From positions 43,681,711 through 43,745,710 of the forward strand of contig NC_044565.1 of assembly GCF_007565055.1 (NCBI RefSeq): a stretch of 64,000 nt of DNA, given 5' to 3'. This stretch comes from Rhinopithecus roxellana (Eukaryota; Chordata; Mammalia; Primates; Cercopithecidae). Below, piece after piece: positions 24,082 to 35,500 of this stretch. Made by a program: the position numbers and the translations under genes. Every line of letters begins with the position of its first letter. Positions within the stretch are counted from its first letter, which is position 1. The notes beneath the pieces are model-generated. The model saw only the letters and a list, made by a program, of their open reading frames with translations, made no database searches and was not told the DNA's origin.

Positions 24082-24875
24082 ATGCTTTTCACAATTCCAT
24101 TCCTAGAACAAGAAAGACATTTATTTCATATTCAGGTATCCATGACTCCACAGCCTCAGCATTTTCAATTCTCCCCTCTTTCTTCCCTTCTCAACATTTA
24201 TCAGAGCTGAACAAAAATAGCACTCTGTGTCATCTAAGTATTTCTTATTAACATCATGGAGTTTATGCAGGTGATTTTCTTTATCTTTTTGAGACTTTAC
24301 ACTGTATAAAATTAACTCCCCCGCAGCCATTTCTGGAAATTTATAATATGCTTATCAAGTTTACTAGCAACAAAATTGCTCTAAATATATTTTGAAATTC
24401 ACGTAATTACACCAGAGTTGCATTGAAGTTTTCTAAAGTGCTTTATCAGTTTTCAGACCACATTAAAATTTGATCATTATCTCAAGTGATAAATTTACAT
24501 GTTATTTATAGTACTATTTGCATAGAATTGCGTAAGTGAGGAGAAGGCCAATCTGACAAAATTGCATGCCAGATCGCCACAACACATCTTGTACTGAGAT
24601 GATAGTCTTCCATTCAGACAAATATCCTATATTAAGTTCATGTTATGAGTAATAAATAGGACCTTTCTGGGAAGAAACAAAAAGTTGTAACAAACCTGAA
24701 ACAAGTTTGGAACAAATTGAAATATATATGATGCTTTTGAATAAGAAATATTAATATTATAAAAACACAGTCACTCTTCAATTGATAAATACTTGTGTAA
24801 ACTTGTATAATTACGTTTAACTTATATATGCTACAATAACAAATCTTAGGTACATGGCTCAAAGAATTTTTATAA
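23881..24875. other. Unassigned non-coding sequence with one microsatellite
   Basis: Apart from the TG/CG repeat at 24051-24080, no gene or repeat is supported. Confidence 0.4.
24051..24080. repeat. (TG)12(CG)3 microsatellite
   Basis: Twelve TG units followed directly by three CG units: 30 bp of strict pyrimidine-purine alternation, the classical Z-DNA-prone pattern. Confidence 0.9.
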
Positions 24876-24921
24876 ATTGAACCTATCCATGGAATCATCA
24901 GCAGTGTTTGATAGGTTCAAT
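24876..24921. repeat. 12-bp perfect inverted repeat
   Basis: ATTGAACCTATC at 24876-24887 and GATAGGTTCAAT at 24910-24921 are exact reverse complements separated by 22 nt. It lies at the boundary with the following L1M fragment. Confidence 0.7.
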
Positions 24922-25427
24922 TGTTTAGCATTCTTGTCAACACTTGAGATTGTTAATCAATTTGATTGAGCCATTTCGATAGGTATGTAATTGTATAGAA
25001 CTGTGGTTTTAATGGGCATTTATCTAGTAACTAATTATTTTGAATATCTTTTCATTTGCTTATTAGCCATGTGAATAAACTATTTTGTGAAGTACCTTTT
25101 CATATCTTTTGCCCATTTCTCCATTTCTGTAATTTTCTTATTTATTTCTAGGTTGTCTTAATACATTCAGGATAGGAATCTCTTGTCATATAAATATATT
25201 GCAGATATCTTTCCCTATTCTGTTTTGCCTTTTGATATGTGGTGTCTTTTTATAAAAAGTTCTTAATTCAATGATTTTTTTCATAAAATTGATCCTTTTC
25301 TTCATGATTAATGCTTTCTGTATTCTGTTTAAGAAATTTTGCCCATGCCAAGGTCATAAGGTATTCTCCTATGTTTTATTATTTTACCTTTTCTGTTTAG
25401 TTAAAATATTAAAAAACATATTAATAA
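24922..25427 (-). mobile_element. Old L1M ORF2 fragment, first part
   Basis: The plus strand follows the reverse complement of old L1 ORF2: TTCTTGTCAACACTTGAGAT, a CATTTGCTTATTAGCCATGT segment, TATCTTTTGCCCATTTCTCC, and later GCCCATGCCAAGGTCATAAG. The reading frame is destroyed. The element continues at 25795 after an Alu insertion. Confidence 0.7.
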
Positions 25428-25660
25428 GGTCAGGTGTGGGGGCTCACACCTGTAATCCCAGCAGTTTGGGAGGCCAAGACAGGAGGACTGCTTGGAACCA
25501 GGAGTTCAAGAACAATCTGGGCAACATAGCAATATGGTGTTTCTACAAAAAGTAATTAAAAATTAGCCGGGCATGGTGGTGCATAAGAGGCTGAGACAGG
25601 AGGATCCCTTGAGTTTAGGAGTTCAAGAGATCTGATTGTGCCACTGCACTCATATATATA
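25428..25660 (+). mobile_element. AluJ-type element, damaged right arm
   Basis: GGTCAGGTGTGGGGGCTCAC, CACCTGTAATCCCAGCAG, AATTAGCCGGGCATGGTGGT and GTGCCACTGCACTC mark an old Alu in sense orientation. The right arm lacks the usual segment between GGTGGTGCA and AGGCTGAGA, and the A-tail has turned into TA-rich microsatellite. Confidence 0.85.
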
Positions 25661-25800
25661 TGTATGTATATATGTAATACATAATACATGTTTATATAAA
25701 TAAGTTTAAATAATTTAAATAAATTACTAAATATAAATTTTAATTTTAAAATTTATTACTATTTAAATAATAAACATTATCTATCTATATATAAACTATT
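25650..25800. repeat. AT-rich low-complexity tract
   Basis: Grown out of the Alu tail: (TA)n and TTTAAA-type repeats, almost no G or C for 150 bp. Confidence 0.8.
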
Positions 25801-26045
25801 TCCTCTAAACTTTCATTTAGGAATTCCTAATTTACACTGGAATTGATCTTTGTTTAGATTATGAGATAGGCGTCCAGGTTCATTTTCCCCCTAACTATTC
25901 AGTTGATGAAGTTCTTTTCCACACTTCATTGCAATGCTATTTTTGTTGTAAACCAACATTTATATGCCTATGAATATATTTCTGGACTCTCTATTGTATT
26001 CCATTAGCCCATTTCTAATCTAAGAACCTTGATCCCAGTTTGCTT
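25801..26045 (-). mobile_element. Old L1M ORF2 fragment, second part
   Basis: Continues the L1M piece before the Alu: GGAATTGATCTTTGTTTAG, ATAGGCGTCCAGGTTCATTT, CTGGACTCTCTATTGTATTC are antisense L1 ORF2 phrases in the expected order. Confidence 0.7.
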
Positions 26046-26221
26046 CCACAGTCTACAACTTGACCTTTTGTGATTGGTTGTATCCACTGAAGTTATGAAT
26101 TATTTATATTTTAGGTAATTAAGTGTACAATTTCTTTTAGGAGGTAGGTAGATATGTCTCCTGGGTAGCAAACACTTTTCCATTTGACAATCTGTTGTGT
26201 AACATTATGGGCTAGTGTTTT

Positions 26222-26722
26222 CTTTTTCTTTTAATTTTTATTTTTCATTCTGGGGTACGTGTGCAGGATGTGCAGGTTTGTTATATAGGTAAACGTGTGC
26301 CATGGCGGTTTGCTGCACTTATCAACCCATCACCTAGGTATTAAACCCAGTACGCATTAGCTATTTTTCCTAAGCCTCTCTATTCCTGCAATCTACCCCG
26401 CAACAGGCCCCAGTGAGTGTTGTTCCCCTTCCTGTGTCCATGTGTTCTCATTGTTCAGCTCCCACTTATGCGTGAGAACATGCGGTGTTTGGTTTTCTGT
26501 TCCTACATTAGTTTGCTGAGGATAATGACTTCTAGCTTCATGCATGTCCCTGCAGAGGACATGATCTCATTCCTCTTTATGGATCCATAGTATTCCATTG
26601 TTCATATGTACCACATTTTCTTTGTCTAGCCTATCATTTATGAGCATTTGGATTGATTCCATGTCTTTGCTATTGAGAATAGTGCTGCAATGAGCATATG
26701 CATACATGTATCTTTGGTTTTT
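26222..26722 (-). mobile_element. 5'-truncated L1P (older primate L1) 3' end
   Basis: Starts with the reverse-oriented L1 3' end (CTGGGGTACGTGTGCAGGAT), passes through AACAGGCCCCAGTGAGTGTT and GTGAGAACATGCGGTGTTTG, and stops in the C-terminal ORF2 region near ATGTATCTTTGG. Divergence is much greater than for the L1 at 32257-38442. Confidence 0.85.
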
Positions 26723-26779
26723 AAAGACTCAGTTTGCTCCAGTTGAGCATACTGTTTTATGTATATATTTTTATTTTAA

Positions 26780-27067
26780 TTAATCTTTTTTGAGACAGTC
26801 TTACTCTGTGGAGTGCAGTGATGTGATCTTGGCTCACTACAACCTCTGCTTCCTGGGTTCAAGCGAGTCTCTTGCCTTAGCCTCCCATGTAAAAGTAGCT
26901 GGGAGTACAAGCACATGCCACCACACCTGGCTACTTTTTATATTTTTGGTAGAAATAGGGTTTTGCCATGTTGGCCAGGATAGTCTCGAACTCCTGGCCT
27001 CAAGTGGTCCACCCACCTCGGTCTCCCAAAGTGCTAGAATTACAGGCATGAACCACTGACCCCGGCC
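26780..27067 (-). mobile_element. AluJ-type element
   Basis: Reverse-oriented Alu: TTTTTTGAGACAGTCTTACT at 26788 onwards to AGGCATGAACCACTGACCCC. Part of the right-arm start is missing (the segment between 'ttactctg' and 'tggagtgcag'). Many CpGs are lost, so it is old. Confidence 0.85.
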
Positions 27068-27424
27068 TGACTATACATTTTTTTAATTCAAATATGCAAT
27101 CCAACAAAACCTGGAAATGGGAATTCCTTTAAAATGTCTTATTTGTTCTTTTTAATACCAATAGAAGTTATATTTGATAGTTTCTTTCATATATTGGGAT
27201 AAAATTTTCCAACCACATCTTAAATTTTCACACCCCACCTGTGGAATTTGGTCCTCTCCAAAAAGATGTCCACTCTTTACATTGAAATTAATTTAAATGA
27301 TCAAAATATGAACACTGGGTAAAAATGTTATTTAACATTAAGATCAAGTGAGAACAGCTAGCAAATTGAATGGCAAAGTAGAAACATTAGGACTTTTATT
27401 AAATGCAGTGTTTCAATATCAAAG

Positions 27425-27865
27425 ACATGGCATCAACCTAGGTACCCATTAACGGTGAACTGGATAAAGAAAATGTGGTATATTATACCATGAAATACCA
27501 TGTAACCATTAAAAAAAGATATCAGGTTCTTTGCAGCAAACATGGATGTAGTTGGAGGCTATTAGTCTAGGCAAATTAACTAAAGAACAGAAAACCAAAT
27601 ACCACATGTTCTCACTTAAAAGAGGGAGCTAAATAAACCTTGAATACACATAGATATGAAGATGGGAACAATAGACACTGGGACAACTAGACAGGGGAGG
27701 GAGGGATGAAGGTGTGGACTGAAAAACACCTATTGGATACTATGCTTACTAGGGGGTGATCATTAGTGCCCCAAATCTCAGTGTCACACAATATACCCAT
27801 ATAGCAAACCTGCACATGCACCCTTTAATCAATAATAAAAGTTGGAATTATAAACATAAAAACAA
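27425..27865 (+). mobile_element. 5'-truncated L1P 3' end
   Basis: Sense L1 end: CAACCTAGGTACCCATTAAC, a CTTTGCAGCAAACATGGATG segment, CACATGTTCTCACTTAAAAG, AAACCTGCACATGCACCC and an A-rich tail near 27827-27865. It faces the L1P end at 26222-26722, so the two form an inverted pair with an Alu between. Confidence 0.85.
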
Positions 27866-28079
27866 ATGCAGTGTTTTTATTTAGTTCTAAATTTACTTTT
27901 ATTTTTTCCTTGTTCTAACATTAGTGTTATAAAATCATTTTTCTTTTCCTGTTTGAGCAACAAGCTTTGCCTTTATATCATGCATAACATTTTTATTAGT
28001 TTTATCATATCATAGAATGCTATATATTATCTACCAAATCATATGTTTAAGTTCAAATACAATCAAGAGGTTTTAAAAA

Positions 28080-28520
28080 TGCAACTAAAGACTTACAGAA
28101 AAGTTGTAAGAATAAGACAAATAATCCTGATATTAGATTTCATCCAGACACTTTAAGTTTGCCCATTGTCTTAATAATTGGCTATATAGCTGAAGGATCC
28201 ACTGTAACATGAATTACATCCAGTTGTCTTACTTTTTTCCAGTTTTTTTCTTTCATGGCTTTTTGTTTCTAGTCTTTGTCAACTTGGAACAGTTCTTTGG
28301 TATTTTTTTGACCACATGTTTTTGACATTTTTGAAGATTAAGCATCAGGTATTTTAACTGCTCCTCAATTTGGATAGGTTCAAATTGATTAAACCCAGGT
28401 TATGTATTTTGAGCCTGAGTAACACAGAAGTGATGCTTTGGTTTTCTCATTGTATTGTATCTGGTGGCACATGTCAGTTTGCCCCATTACCGTAAGGTTT
28501 TATGTTGATCATTTAGTTAA
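28080..28520. repeat. Old dispersed repeat, copy 1 of a family found three times here
   Basis: Carries ACTTACAGAAAAGTTGTAAG, CCATTGTCTTAATAATTGGC, a TCTTTGTCAACTTGGAACAG segment, and AAGTGATGCTTTGG. The same order of phrases recurs at 42905-43010 and 51895-52730. Probably an old LINE-1-derived 3' region, but I do not assign the family or strand. Confidence 0.5.
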
Positions 28521-29123
28521 AGTGGAGTCAAGAGATTGAATACATTAATGTATATTGAAAAAAATAAGATAATATTCTGAGGATAATGGGAACCAGTTTT
28601 CTTATAGTTGGAGAAACAAAGTAAAAATATGGAAGAAAGGAAAGTTAGAAAAAACTCTTAGGTGTTAAATTGGATCTAGAATCATTTCTGTGAACTCTTA
28701 GTTTTCAGTTAGTTAATTACAAATATTAAGATGCACATATGTGTTTATATATGTGTATGTGAATATATTTAAATATACTCACAAATATATTTTAACTTTG
28801 TCCACTGAGAGGCCCTGGGAGCACTTACACCTTAAGCAGTGAAGAAACTTGATTTTGAAATACCACTGGCCACTAAAAGGAACCAAGGTTTCTTGGGAAA
28901 ATAGCTAATTTTAAAGCTAGGGCAGAAAAGAGTAAGATGAGTTTGAAATATCTTGATCAACCAGAAAGTGTGGAGATTCTGAAAACATGAGGATTTTTCA
29001 AAAGGACACAGGAGGAAGCCTTAAAAAAACTCCTACATGCCAAATCTGAAATATTTGGAGCATGAAAATAAACAATTATAGAAAGAATGTAACTTCTTGG
29101 ATAAAATAGAAATCTTTGAGTTA
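28521..29123. other. Unassigned non-coding sequence
   Basis: AT-rich, no gene or clear repeat. Confidence 0.4.
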
Positions 29124-29128
29124 CCGTG

Positions 29129-29504
29129 TGATATGGTTAGGCTTTGTGTCTCCACCCAAATCTCATCTTGAATTGTAATCCCCATAATCCTTAATTGTCA
29201 AGGGAGAGATCAGGTGGAGGTAATTGAATCATGAGGGTGGTTTCCCCCAGGCTGTTCTCATTATAGTGAGTGAGTTCTCACGAGATCTGATAGTTTTATA
29301 AGGCTCTTCCTCCTTCGCTTGGCACTTCCCTTTCCTGCCACCTTGTGGATGAGGTGCCTGCTTCCCCTTCGCTTTCTGCCATGATTGTAAGTCTCCCGAG
29401 GCCTCCCAAGCCATGCTGAACTGTGAGTTAATTAAACCTCTTTCATTTATAAGTTACCCAGTCTCAGATATTTCTTTATAGCAGCATGAGAACAGACTAA
29501 TACA
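29129..29504 (+). mobile_element. MST-type MaLR 5' LTR
   Basis: TGATATGGTTAGGCTTTGTG opens the LTR; it contains a TAATTGAATCATGAGGGTGG segment, TGATAGTTTTATAAGGC, CCATGCTGAACTGTGAGTTA and AATTAAACCTC, and closes with GACTAATACA. The CATGCTGAACTGTGAG form marks MST rather than THE1. MaLRs are ERVL-related non-autonomous LTR retrotransposons. Confidence 0.88.
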
Positions 29505-29956
29505 GTAAATTGGTACCAGGAGTGGGACTGTACCCTGCAAAGCCACAGGGGCAGAGCTGCTAAAGGCCACGGAAGCCCACCTCTTGCATCAGCATGACCT
29601 GGATGTGAGACATGGGGTCAAGGGAGATTATTTTGGAGCTTTAACATTTGACTGCCCCATTGGATTTCAGACTTGCATGGGGTGTGCAGCCTCTTCATTT
29701 TGGCCAATTTCTTCCATTTGGAATGGGTGTATTTACCCAATGCCTGTATCCCCATTGTATCTAGGAAGTAACTAACTTGCTTTTGATTTTACAGGCTCAT
29801 AGGTGGAAGGTACTTGCCTTGTTTCAGATGTGACTTTGCACTTAGACTTTTAGGTTAATGCTGGAATAAATTAAGACTTTGGGGGACTGTTGGGAAGACA
29901 TTATTAGTTCTGAAATGTGAAAGGGACATGAGATTTGGGAGCGGCCAGGGGAGGAA
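29505..29956 (+). mobile_element. MST internal region with large deletion
   Basis: Only 452 bp separate the LTRs, against 1506 bp in the related THE1 at 43398-44903. Compared with that copy, the first 20 or so bp (GTAAATTGGTACCAGGAGTG) are joined straight to the last 430 bp (from TGTACCCTGCAAAGCCACAG). A 63-codon open frame at 29584-29775 corresponds to part of a 132-codon frame in the THE1 copy; 40 of 59 aligned residues are identical, by eye. It is a shortened, non-coding-competent relic. Confidence 0.8.
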
Positions 29957-30391
29957 TAATATTGTTAGGCTTTGTGTCTCCACCCAAACATCATCTTGAA
30001 TTGTAATCACCATAATCCCCATGTTTCAAGGGAGAGACCAGGTGGAGTTAATTGAATCATTGGGGGCACTTTCCCCTATGCTGTTCTTGGGATAATGAGT
30101 GAGTTCTCATGAGATCCAATGGTTTTTTTAAGGGGTTCTTCCCCCTTTGCTGGGCACTTCTTCCTGCTGCCTTGTGAAAAAAGTGCCTTGCTTCCCTTTT
30201 TCCTTCTGCCAAGATTGTAAGTTTCCTGAGGCCTCCTCAGCCATGCTGAACTGTGAGTCAATTAAACCTCTTTACTTTATAAATTATCTAGTCTCAGCCA
30301 TGCTGAACTGTGAGTCAATTAAACCTCTTTCCTTTGTAAATTACCTAGCCTCAGGTATTACTTTATAGCAGTATGAGAACAGACTAATGCA
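29957..30391 (+). mobile_element. MST-type MaLR 3' LTR with internal 57-bp duplication
   Basis: Second LTR of the same element, from TTAGGCTTTGTGTCTCC (first bases decayed) to GACTAATGCA. It is 435 bp rather than about 376 because a 57-bp block beginning CAGCCATGCTGAACTG is present twice in tandem (30238-30294 and 30295-30351). The bases flanking the whole element (CCGTG and CTGCT) do not form a clear target duplication. Confidence 0.85.
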
Positions 30392-30396
30392 CTGCT

Positions 30397-31299
30397 GGTA
30401 AAATTTAATAAACAAATCAAGAAAGGAAAAAAAGTTTCTTACAGTAGCCTGTTAACTAATAGATATGGAAGGTGTTGTAGGATTAGAAAGTCACCATTTG
30501 GCAGCCATCATTATAATAAGTAGTTCAGACAAGAAACACAAAGAGAGGCTAAAACCAATGGGAGCAAGTAGAATGAGGAATGGAATTTTACATAGTCTCA
30601 AAGTACCTATTCACAAAATAATTATAAGGGAAAACAGTTCCTTTGAAATATGGAAAGCTTGCTGTCATTATGCTCAAAATATTTTCTTTTGCTAAATCCA
30701 CATGAATGTGGTCCATCTCCTACTCCAACCAGGACCCCAAGGGGTTGGATGGCCACCAGAACTTCTTTCCATCTCATTTAGACATCCTTCTTATGCGGAT
30801 ATTGACTGCCATTGGGTTGTCTTGTCCCTCTTTGATGCCTCCTTTTTATATTTGTAAATATATAAAAACCACCCTTTATTAAGGTGGGTCCAGTTCTCTA
30901 TTTCTTTGTTCAAACATACCAGGATCATAGCCTCAAACCAAGAGACTAAAGTATCATATAAAAGGAAAAATATTTTTCAACACCTTTAATATTTAAAGGT
31001 CTTTGTTCTGTCTATCTCATTTGAGCATATCAGTTATCTCTAGATCAGTAAAGACATATTTTCTGAAAGAAACCATACCTGAACTTTAGTAACTTAAACT
31101 ACAATCATATTTATAATAACATTTCAGTTTGTTTTATAGGCATTTTGATTTATAATATATAGAAACTTCAAATAATTCTTAGAATTGTTAAAACACGTAG
31201 CATTTAAATTATTTTAAAACTTGAGCCTAAAAAGCCAAACACTTTTTACCAGGTCCAGCATGTTTATTTTTTAAATAAAAGTTTTTTTAAATAACGGAA
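30397..31299. other. Unassigned non-coding sequence
   Basis: A 76-codon open frame at 30465-30695 has no recognisable domain. No other feature supported. Confidence 0.4.
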
Positions 31300-32250
31300 T
31301 TTATTTTTATATCTTTGTCAAACACATAAATAAACTGTGGCATATTCATACAATATAATATTACTTACCAAGAAGAAATGGACTATTGGCTGGGCAGAGT
31401 GTTTCATGCCTGTAATCCCAGCACTTTGGTAGGCCGAGGTGAGTGGATTACCTGAGGTCAGGAGTTCGAGACCAGCCTGGCCAACCTGGCAAAACCCCAT
31501 CTCTACTAAAAATACAAAACTTAGACAGGCATGGTCGTGGGTGCCTATAATCTCAGCTACTTGGGAGGCTGAGGCAGGAGAATTGCTTGAACCCAGGAGG
31601 CAGAGGTTGCCGTGAGCCAAGATGACACAACTGCACTGCAGCCTGGGCAACAAGAGCAAAACTCCATCTCAAAAAAGAAAGAAAGGCTATTGAGTCATTT
31701 TAAAAAGATATGAAAGTACCTTAAATAAATATTACTAAACCAGTATTAAATAAATATGCAAAGTATGTAAATAAATATACAAAGCCAATATGAAAAGGCT
31801 ACATATCTTAAATGATTCCAATTATGTGATATTCTAGAAAAGACAAAACCATAGAAACAGAACTGATCAGTGATCAGAACTGATAGGGAGATTTGATGAA
31901 AAGAGGAATGGTTGAATGGGTGAAAAGGGATTTTTTATGGCAGTAAAATTATTCTGTATGATATGAAATGGTAGATACAAGGCATTACACATTTGTCAAA
32001 ACCAATAGAACTGCAGAACAAAGAATGAATTTGGATGCAGCAAATTAAAAAAACAACATTTAGGAGGTTGGGAGATCAAGGTATAGAATGCAGAAAGTGT
32101 CTAAAGAATCTAACTGTATTACAAATGTATGACACATCCTTACTGAAAGGGATTGGGAGTAAGGTGTTGACCTGAGTGTGGAAATAAGTGGAGTCTATAA
32201 GACTAAAGGAAAGAGACTGAACTTAAGCACTACACTCTGGTAAATAGAAT
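31300..32250 (+). mobile_element. Old L1M 3' end, interrupted by an Alu
   Basis: Before the Alu: AATAAACTGTGGCATATTCA and ATATTACTTACCAAGAAG, the end of L1 ORF2. After it: ATGATTCCAATTATGTGATA, TTCTAGAAAAGACAAAACC, CATTTGTCAAAACCAATAG, the 3'UTR of L1MC/L1ME-type elements. It is cut on the right by the young L1. Confidence 0.7.
31388..31685 (+). mobile_element. AluS-type element inside the L1M
   Basis: From GGCTGGGCAGAGTGTTTCAT to CTCCATCTCAAAAAAGAAAG in sense orientation, with both arms complete. The sequences just before (AGAAATGGACTATTG) and after (AGAAAGGCTATTG) look like a diverged target duplication. Confidence 0.88.
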
Positions 32251-32276
32251 TACTTCTTTTTTTTTTTTTTTTTTTT

Positions 32277-32282
32277 TTTATT
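32277..32282 (-). terminator. L1 poly(A) signal AATAAA
   Basis: AATAAA on the L1 strand overlaps the start of the A-tail, as in other L1 copies. It is a weak poly(A) signal, and L1 read-through past it is well known in the family. Confidence 0.7.
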
Positions 32283-32425
32283 ATACTTTAAGTTCTAGGG
32301 TACATGTGCATAACGTGCAGGTTTGTTACATATGTATACTTATGCCATGTTGGTGTGCTGCACCCATCAACTCGTCAGCACCCATCAATTCATCATTTAT
32401 ATCATGTATAACTCCCCAATGCAAT

Positions 32426-32447
32426 CCCTCCCTCCTCCCCCCTCCCC
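32426..32447 (-). promoter_or_regulatory. G-rich tract of the L1 3'UTR (G-quadruplex candidate)
   Basis: The L1 strand carries GGGGAGGGGGGAGGAGGGAG followed by GG, the polypurine tract typical of primate L1 3'UTRs. Four or more G-runs of three or more allow a G-quadruplex. It lies about 55-75 nt downstream of the ORF2 stop. Confidence 0.8.
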
Positions 32448-32502
32448 ATAATAGGCCCCAGTGCGTGATGTTCCCCTTCCCGAGTCCAAGTGATCTCATT
32501 GT

Positions 32503-35500
32503 TCAGTTCCCACCTATGAGTGAGAACATGCGGTGTTTGGTTTTCTGTTCTTGTGATAGTTTGCTAAGAATGATGGTTTCCAGCTGCATCCATGTCCCTA
32601 CAAAGGACGCAAACTCATCCTTTTTTATGGCTGCATAGTATTCCATGGTGTATATGTGCCACATTTTCTTAATCCAGTCTGTCACAGATGAACATTTGGG
32701 TTGATTCCAAGTCTTTGCTATTGTGAATAGTGCCGCAATAAACATACGTGTGCATGTGTCTTTGTAGTAGAATAATTTATAATCCTTTGGGTATATACCC
32801 AGTAGTGGGATGGCTGGGTCATATGGTACATCTAGTTCTAGATCCTTGAGGAATTGCCATACTGTTTTCCATAATGGTTGAACTAGTTTACAATCCCACC
32901 AACAGTGTAAAAGTGTTCCTATTTCTCCACATCCTCTCCAACACCTGTTGTTTCCTGACTTCTTAATGATTGCCATTCTAACTGGTGTGAGATGGTATCT
33001 CATTGTGGTTTTGATTTGCATTTCTCTGATGGCCAGTGATGATGAGCATTTTTTCATGTGTCTGTTGGCTGTATGAATATCTTCTTTTGAGAAATGTCTG
33101 TTCATATCCTTTGCCCACTTTTTGATGGGGTTGTTTGTTTTTTTCTTGTATATTTGTTTGAGTTCTTTGTAGATTCTGGATATTAGCCCTTTGTCAGATG
33201 AGTAGGTTGCAAAAATTTTCTCCCATTCTGTAGGTTGCCTGTTCACTCTGATGGTAGTTTCTTTTGCTGTGCAAAAGCTCTTTAGTTTAATTAGATCCCA
33301 TTTGTCAATTTTTGCTTTTGCTGCCATTGCTTTTGGTGTTTTAGACATGAAGTCCTTGCCCATGCCTATGTCCTGAATGGTACTACCTAGATTTTCTTCT
33401 AGGGTTTTTATGGTATTAGGTCTAACATTTAAGTCTCTAATCCATCTTGAATTAATCTTCGTATGAGGGGTAAGGAAAGGATCCAGTTTCAGCTTTCTAC
33501 TTATGGCTAGCCAATTTTCCCAGCACCATTTATTAAATAGGGAATCCTTTCCCCATTTCTTGTTTCTCTCAGGTTTGTCAAAGATCAGATGGCTGTAGAT
33601 GTGTGGTATTATTTCTGAGGCCTCTGTTCTGTTCCATTGGTCTATATCTCTGTTTTGGTACCAGTACCATGCTGTTTTGGTTACTGTAGCCTTGTAGTAT
33701 AGTTTGAAGTCAGGTAGCGTGACGCCTCCAGCTTTGTCCTTTTGACTTAGGATTGTCTTGGCAATGCGGGCTCTTTTTTGGTTCCATATGAACTTTAAAG
33801 CAGTTTTTTCCAATTCTGTGAAGAAACTCATTGGTAGCTTGATGGGGATGGCATTGAATCTATAAATAACCTTGGGCAGTATGGCCATTTTCACGATATT
33901 GATTCTTCCTATCCATGAGCATGGTATGTTCTTCCATTTGTTTGTGTCCTCTTTGATTTCACTGAGCAGTGGTTTGTAGTTCTCCTTGAAGAGGTCCTTT
34001 ACATCCCTTGTAAGCTGGATTCCTAGGTATTTTATTCTCTTTGAAGCAATTGTGAATGGAAGTTCATTCCTGATTTGGCTCTCTGCTTGTCTGTTACTGG
34101 TGTATAAGAATGCTTGTGATTTTTGCACATTAATTTTGTATCCTGAGACTTTGCTGAAGTTGCTTATCAGCTTAAGGAGATTTTGGGCTGAGACAATGGG
34201 GTTTTCTAAATATACAATCATGTCATCTGCAAACAGGGACAATTTGACTTCTTCTTTTCCTAACTGGATACCCTTGATTTCTTTCTCTTGCCTGATTGCC
34301 CTAGCCAGAACTTCCAACACTATGTTGAATAGGAGTGGTGAGAGAGGGCATCCCTGTCTTGTGCCAGTTTTCAAAGGGAATTTTTCCAGTTTTTGCCCAT
34401 TCAGTATGATATTAGCTGTGGGTTTGTCATAAATAGCTCTTATTATTTTGAGGTACGTTCCATCAATACCAAATTTATTGAGCGTTTTTAGCATGAAGGG
34501 CTGTTGAATTTTGTCAAAAGCCTTTTCTGCATCTATTGAGACAATCATGTGGTTCTTGTCTTTGGTTCTGTTTATATGCTGGATTACGTTTATTGATTTG
34601 CATATGTTGAACCAGCCTTGCATCCCAGGGATGAAGCCCACTTGATCATGGTGGATAAGCTTTTTGATGTGCTGCTGAATCCGGTTTGCCAGTATTTTAC
34701 TGAGAATTTTTGCATCGATGTTCATCAGGGATATTGGTCTAAAATTCTCTTTTTTTGTTGTGTCTCTGCCAGGCTTTGGTATCAGGATGATGTTGGCCTC
34801 ATAAAATGAGTTAGGGAGGATTCCCTCTTTTTCTATTGATTGGAATAGTTTCAGAAGGAATGGTACCAGCTCCTCCTTGTACCTCTGGTAGAATTCAGCT
34901 GTGAATCCATCTGTTCCTGGACTTTTTTTGGTGGGTAGGCTATTAATTGTTGCCTCAATTTCAGAGCCTGCTATTGGTCTATTCAGGGATTCAACTTCTT
35001 CCTGGTTTAGCCTTGGGAGAGTGTAAGTGTCCAGGAAATTATCCATTTCTTCTAGATTTTCTAGTTGATTTGCGTAGAGGCGTTTATAGTATTCTCTGAT
35101 GGTAGTTTGTATTTCTGTGGGGTCAGTGGTGATATCCCCTTTATCATTTTTTACTGCATCGATTTGATTCCTCTCTCTTTTCTTCTTTATTAGCCTTGCT
35201 AGCGGTCTGTCAATTTTGTTGATCTTTTCAAAAAACCAACTCCTGGATTCGTTGATTTTTTGGAGGGTTTTTTGTGTCTCTATCTCCTTCATTTCGGCTC
35301 TGATCTTAGTTATTTCTTGCCTTCTGCCAACTTTTGAATGTGTTTGCTCTTGCCTCTCTAGTTCTTTTAATTGTGATGTTAGAGTGTCAATTTTAGATCT
35401 TTCCTGCTTTCTCTTGTGGGCATTTAGTGCTATAAATTTCCCTCTACACACTGCTTTAAGTGTGTCCCAGAGATTCTGGTATGTTGTATCTTTGTTCTCA

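Noticed and set aside
23700..24085. Regular repeats suggesting an array such as CRISPR
   Set aside because: They are dinucleotide microsatellites without spacers in a primate genome.
33986..34432. 148-codon plus-strand frame inside the L1
   Set aside because: It is a shadow antisense to the conserved ORF2 reverse-transcriptase region, as are the 112- and 75-codon frames at 35216 and 35792.
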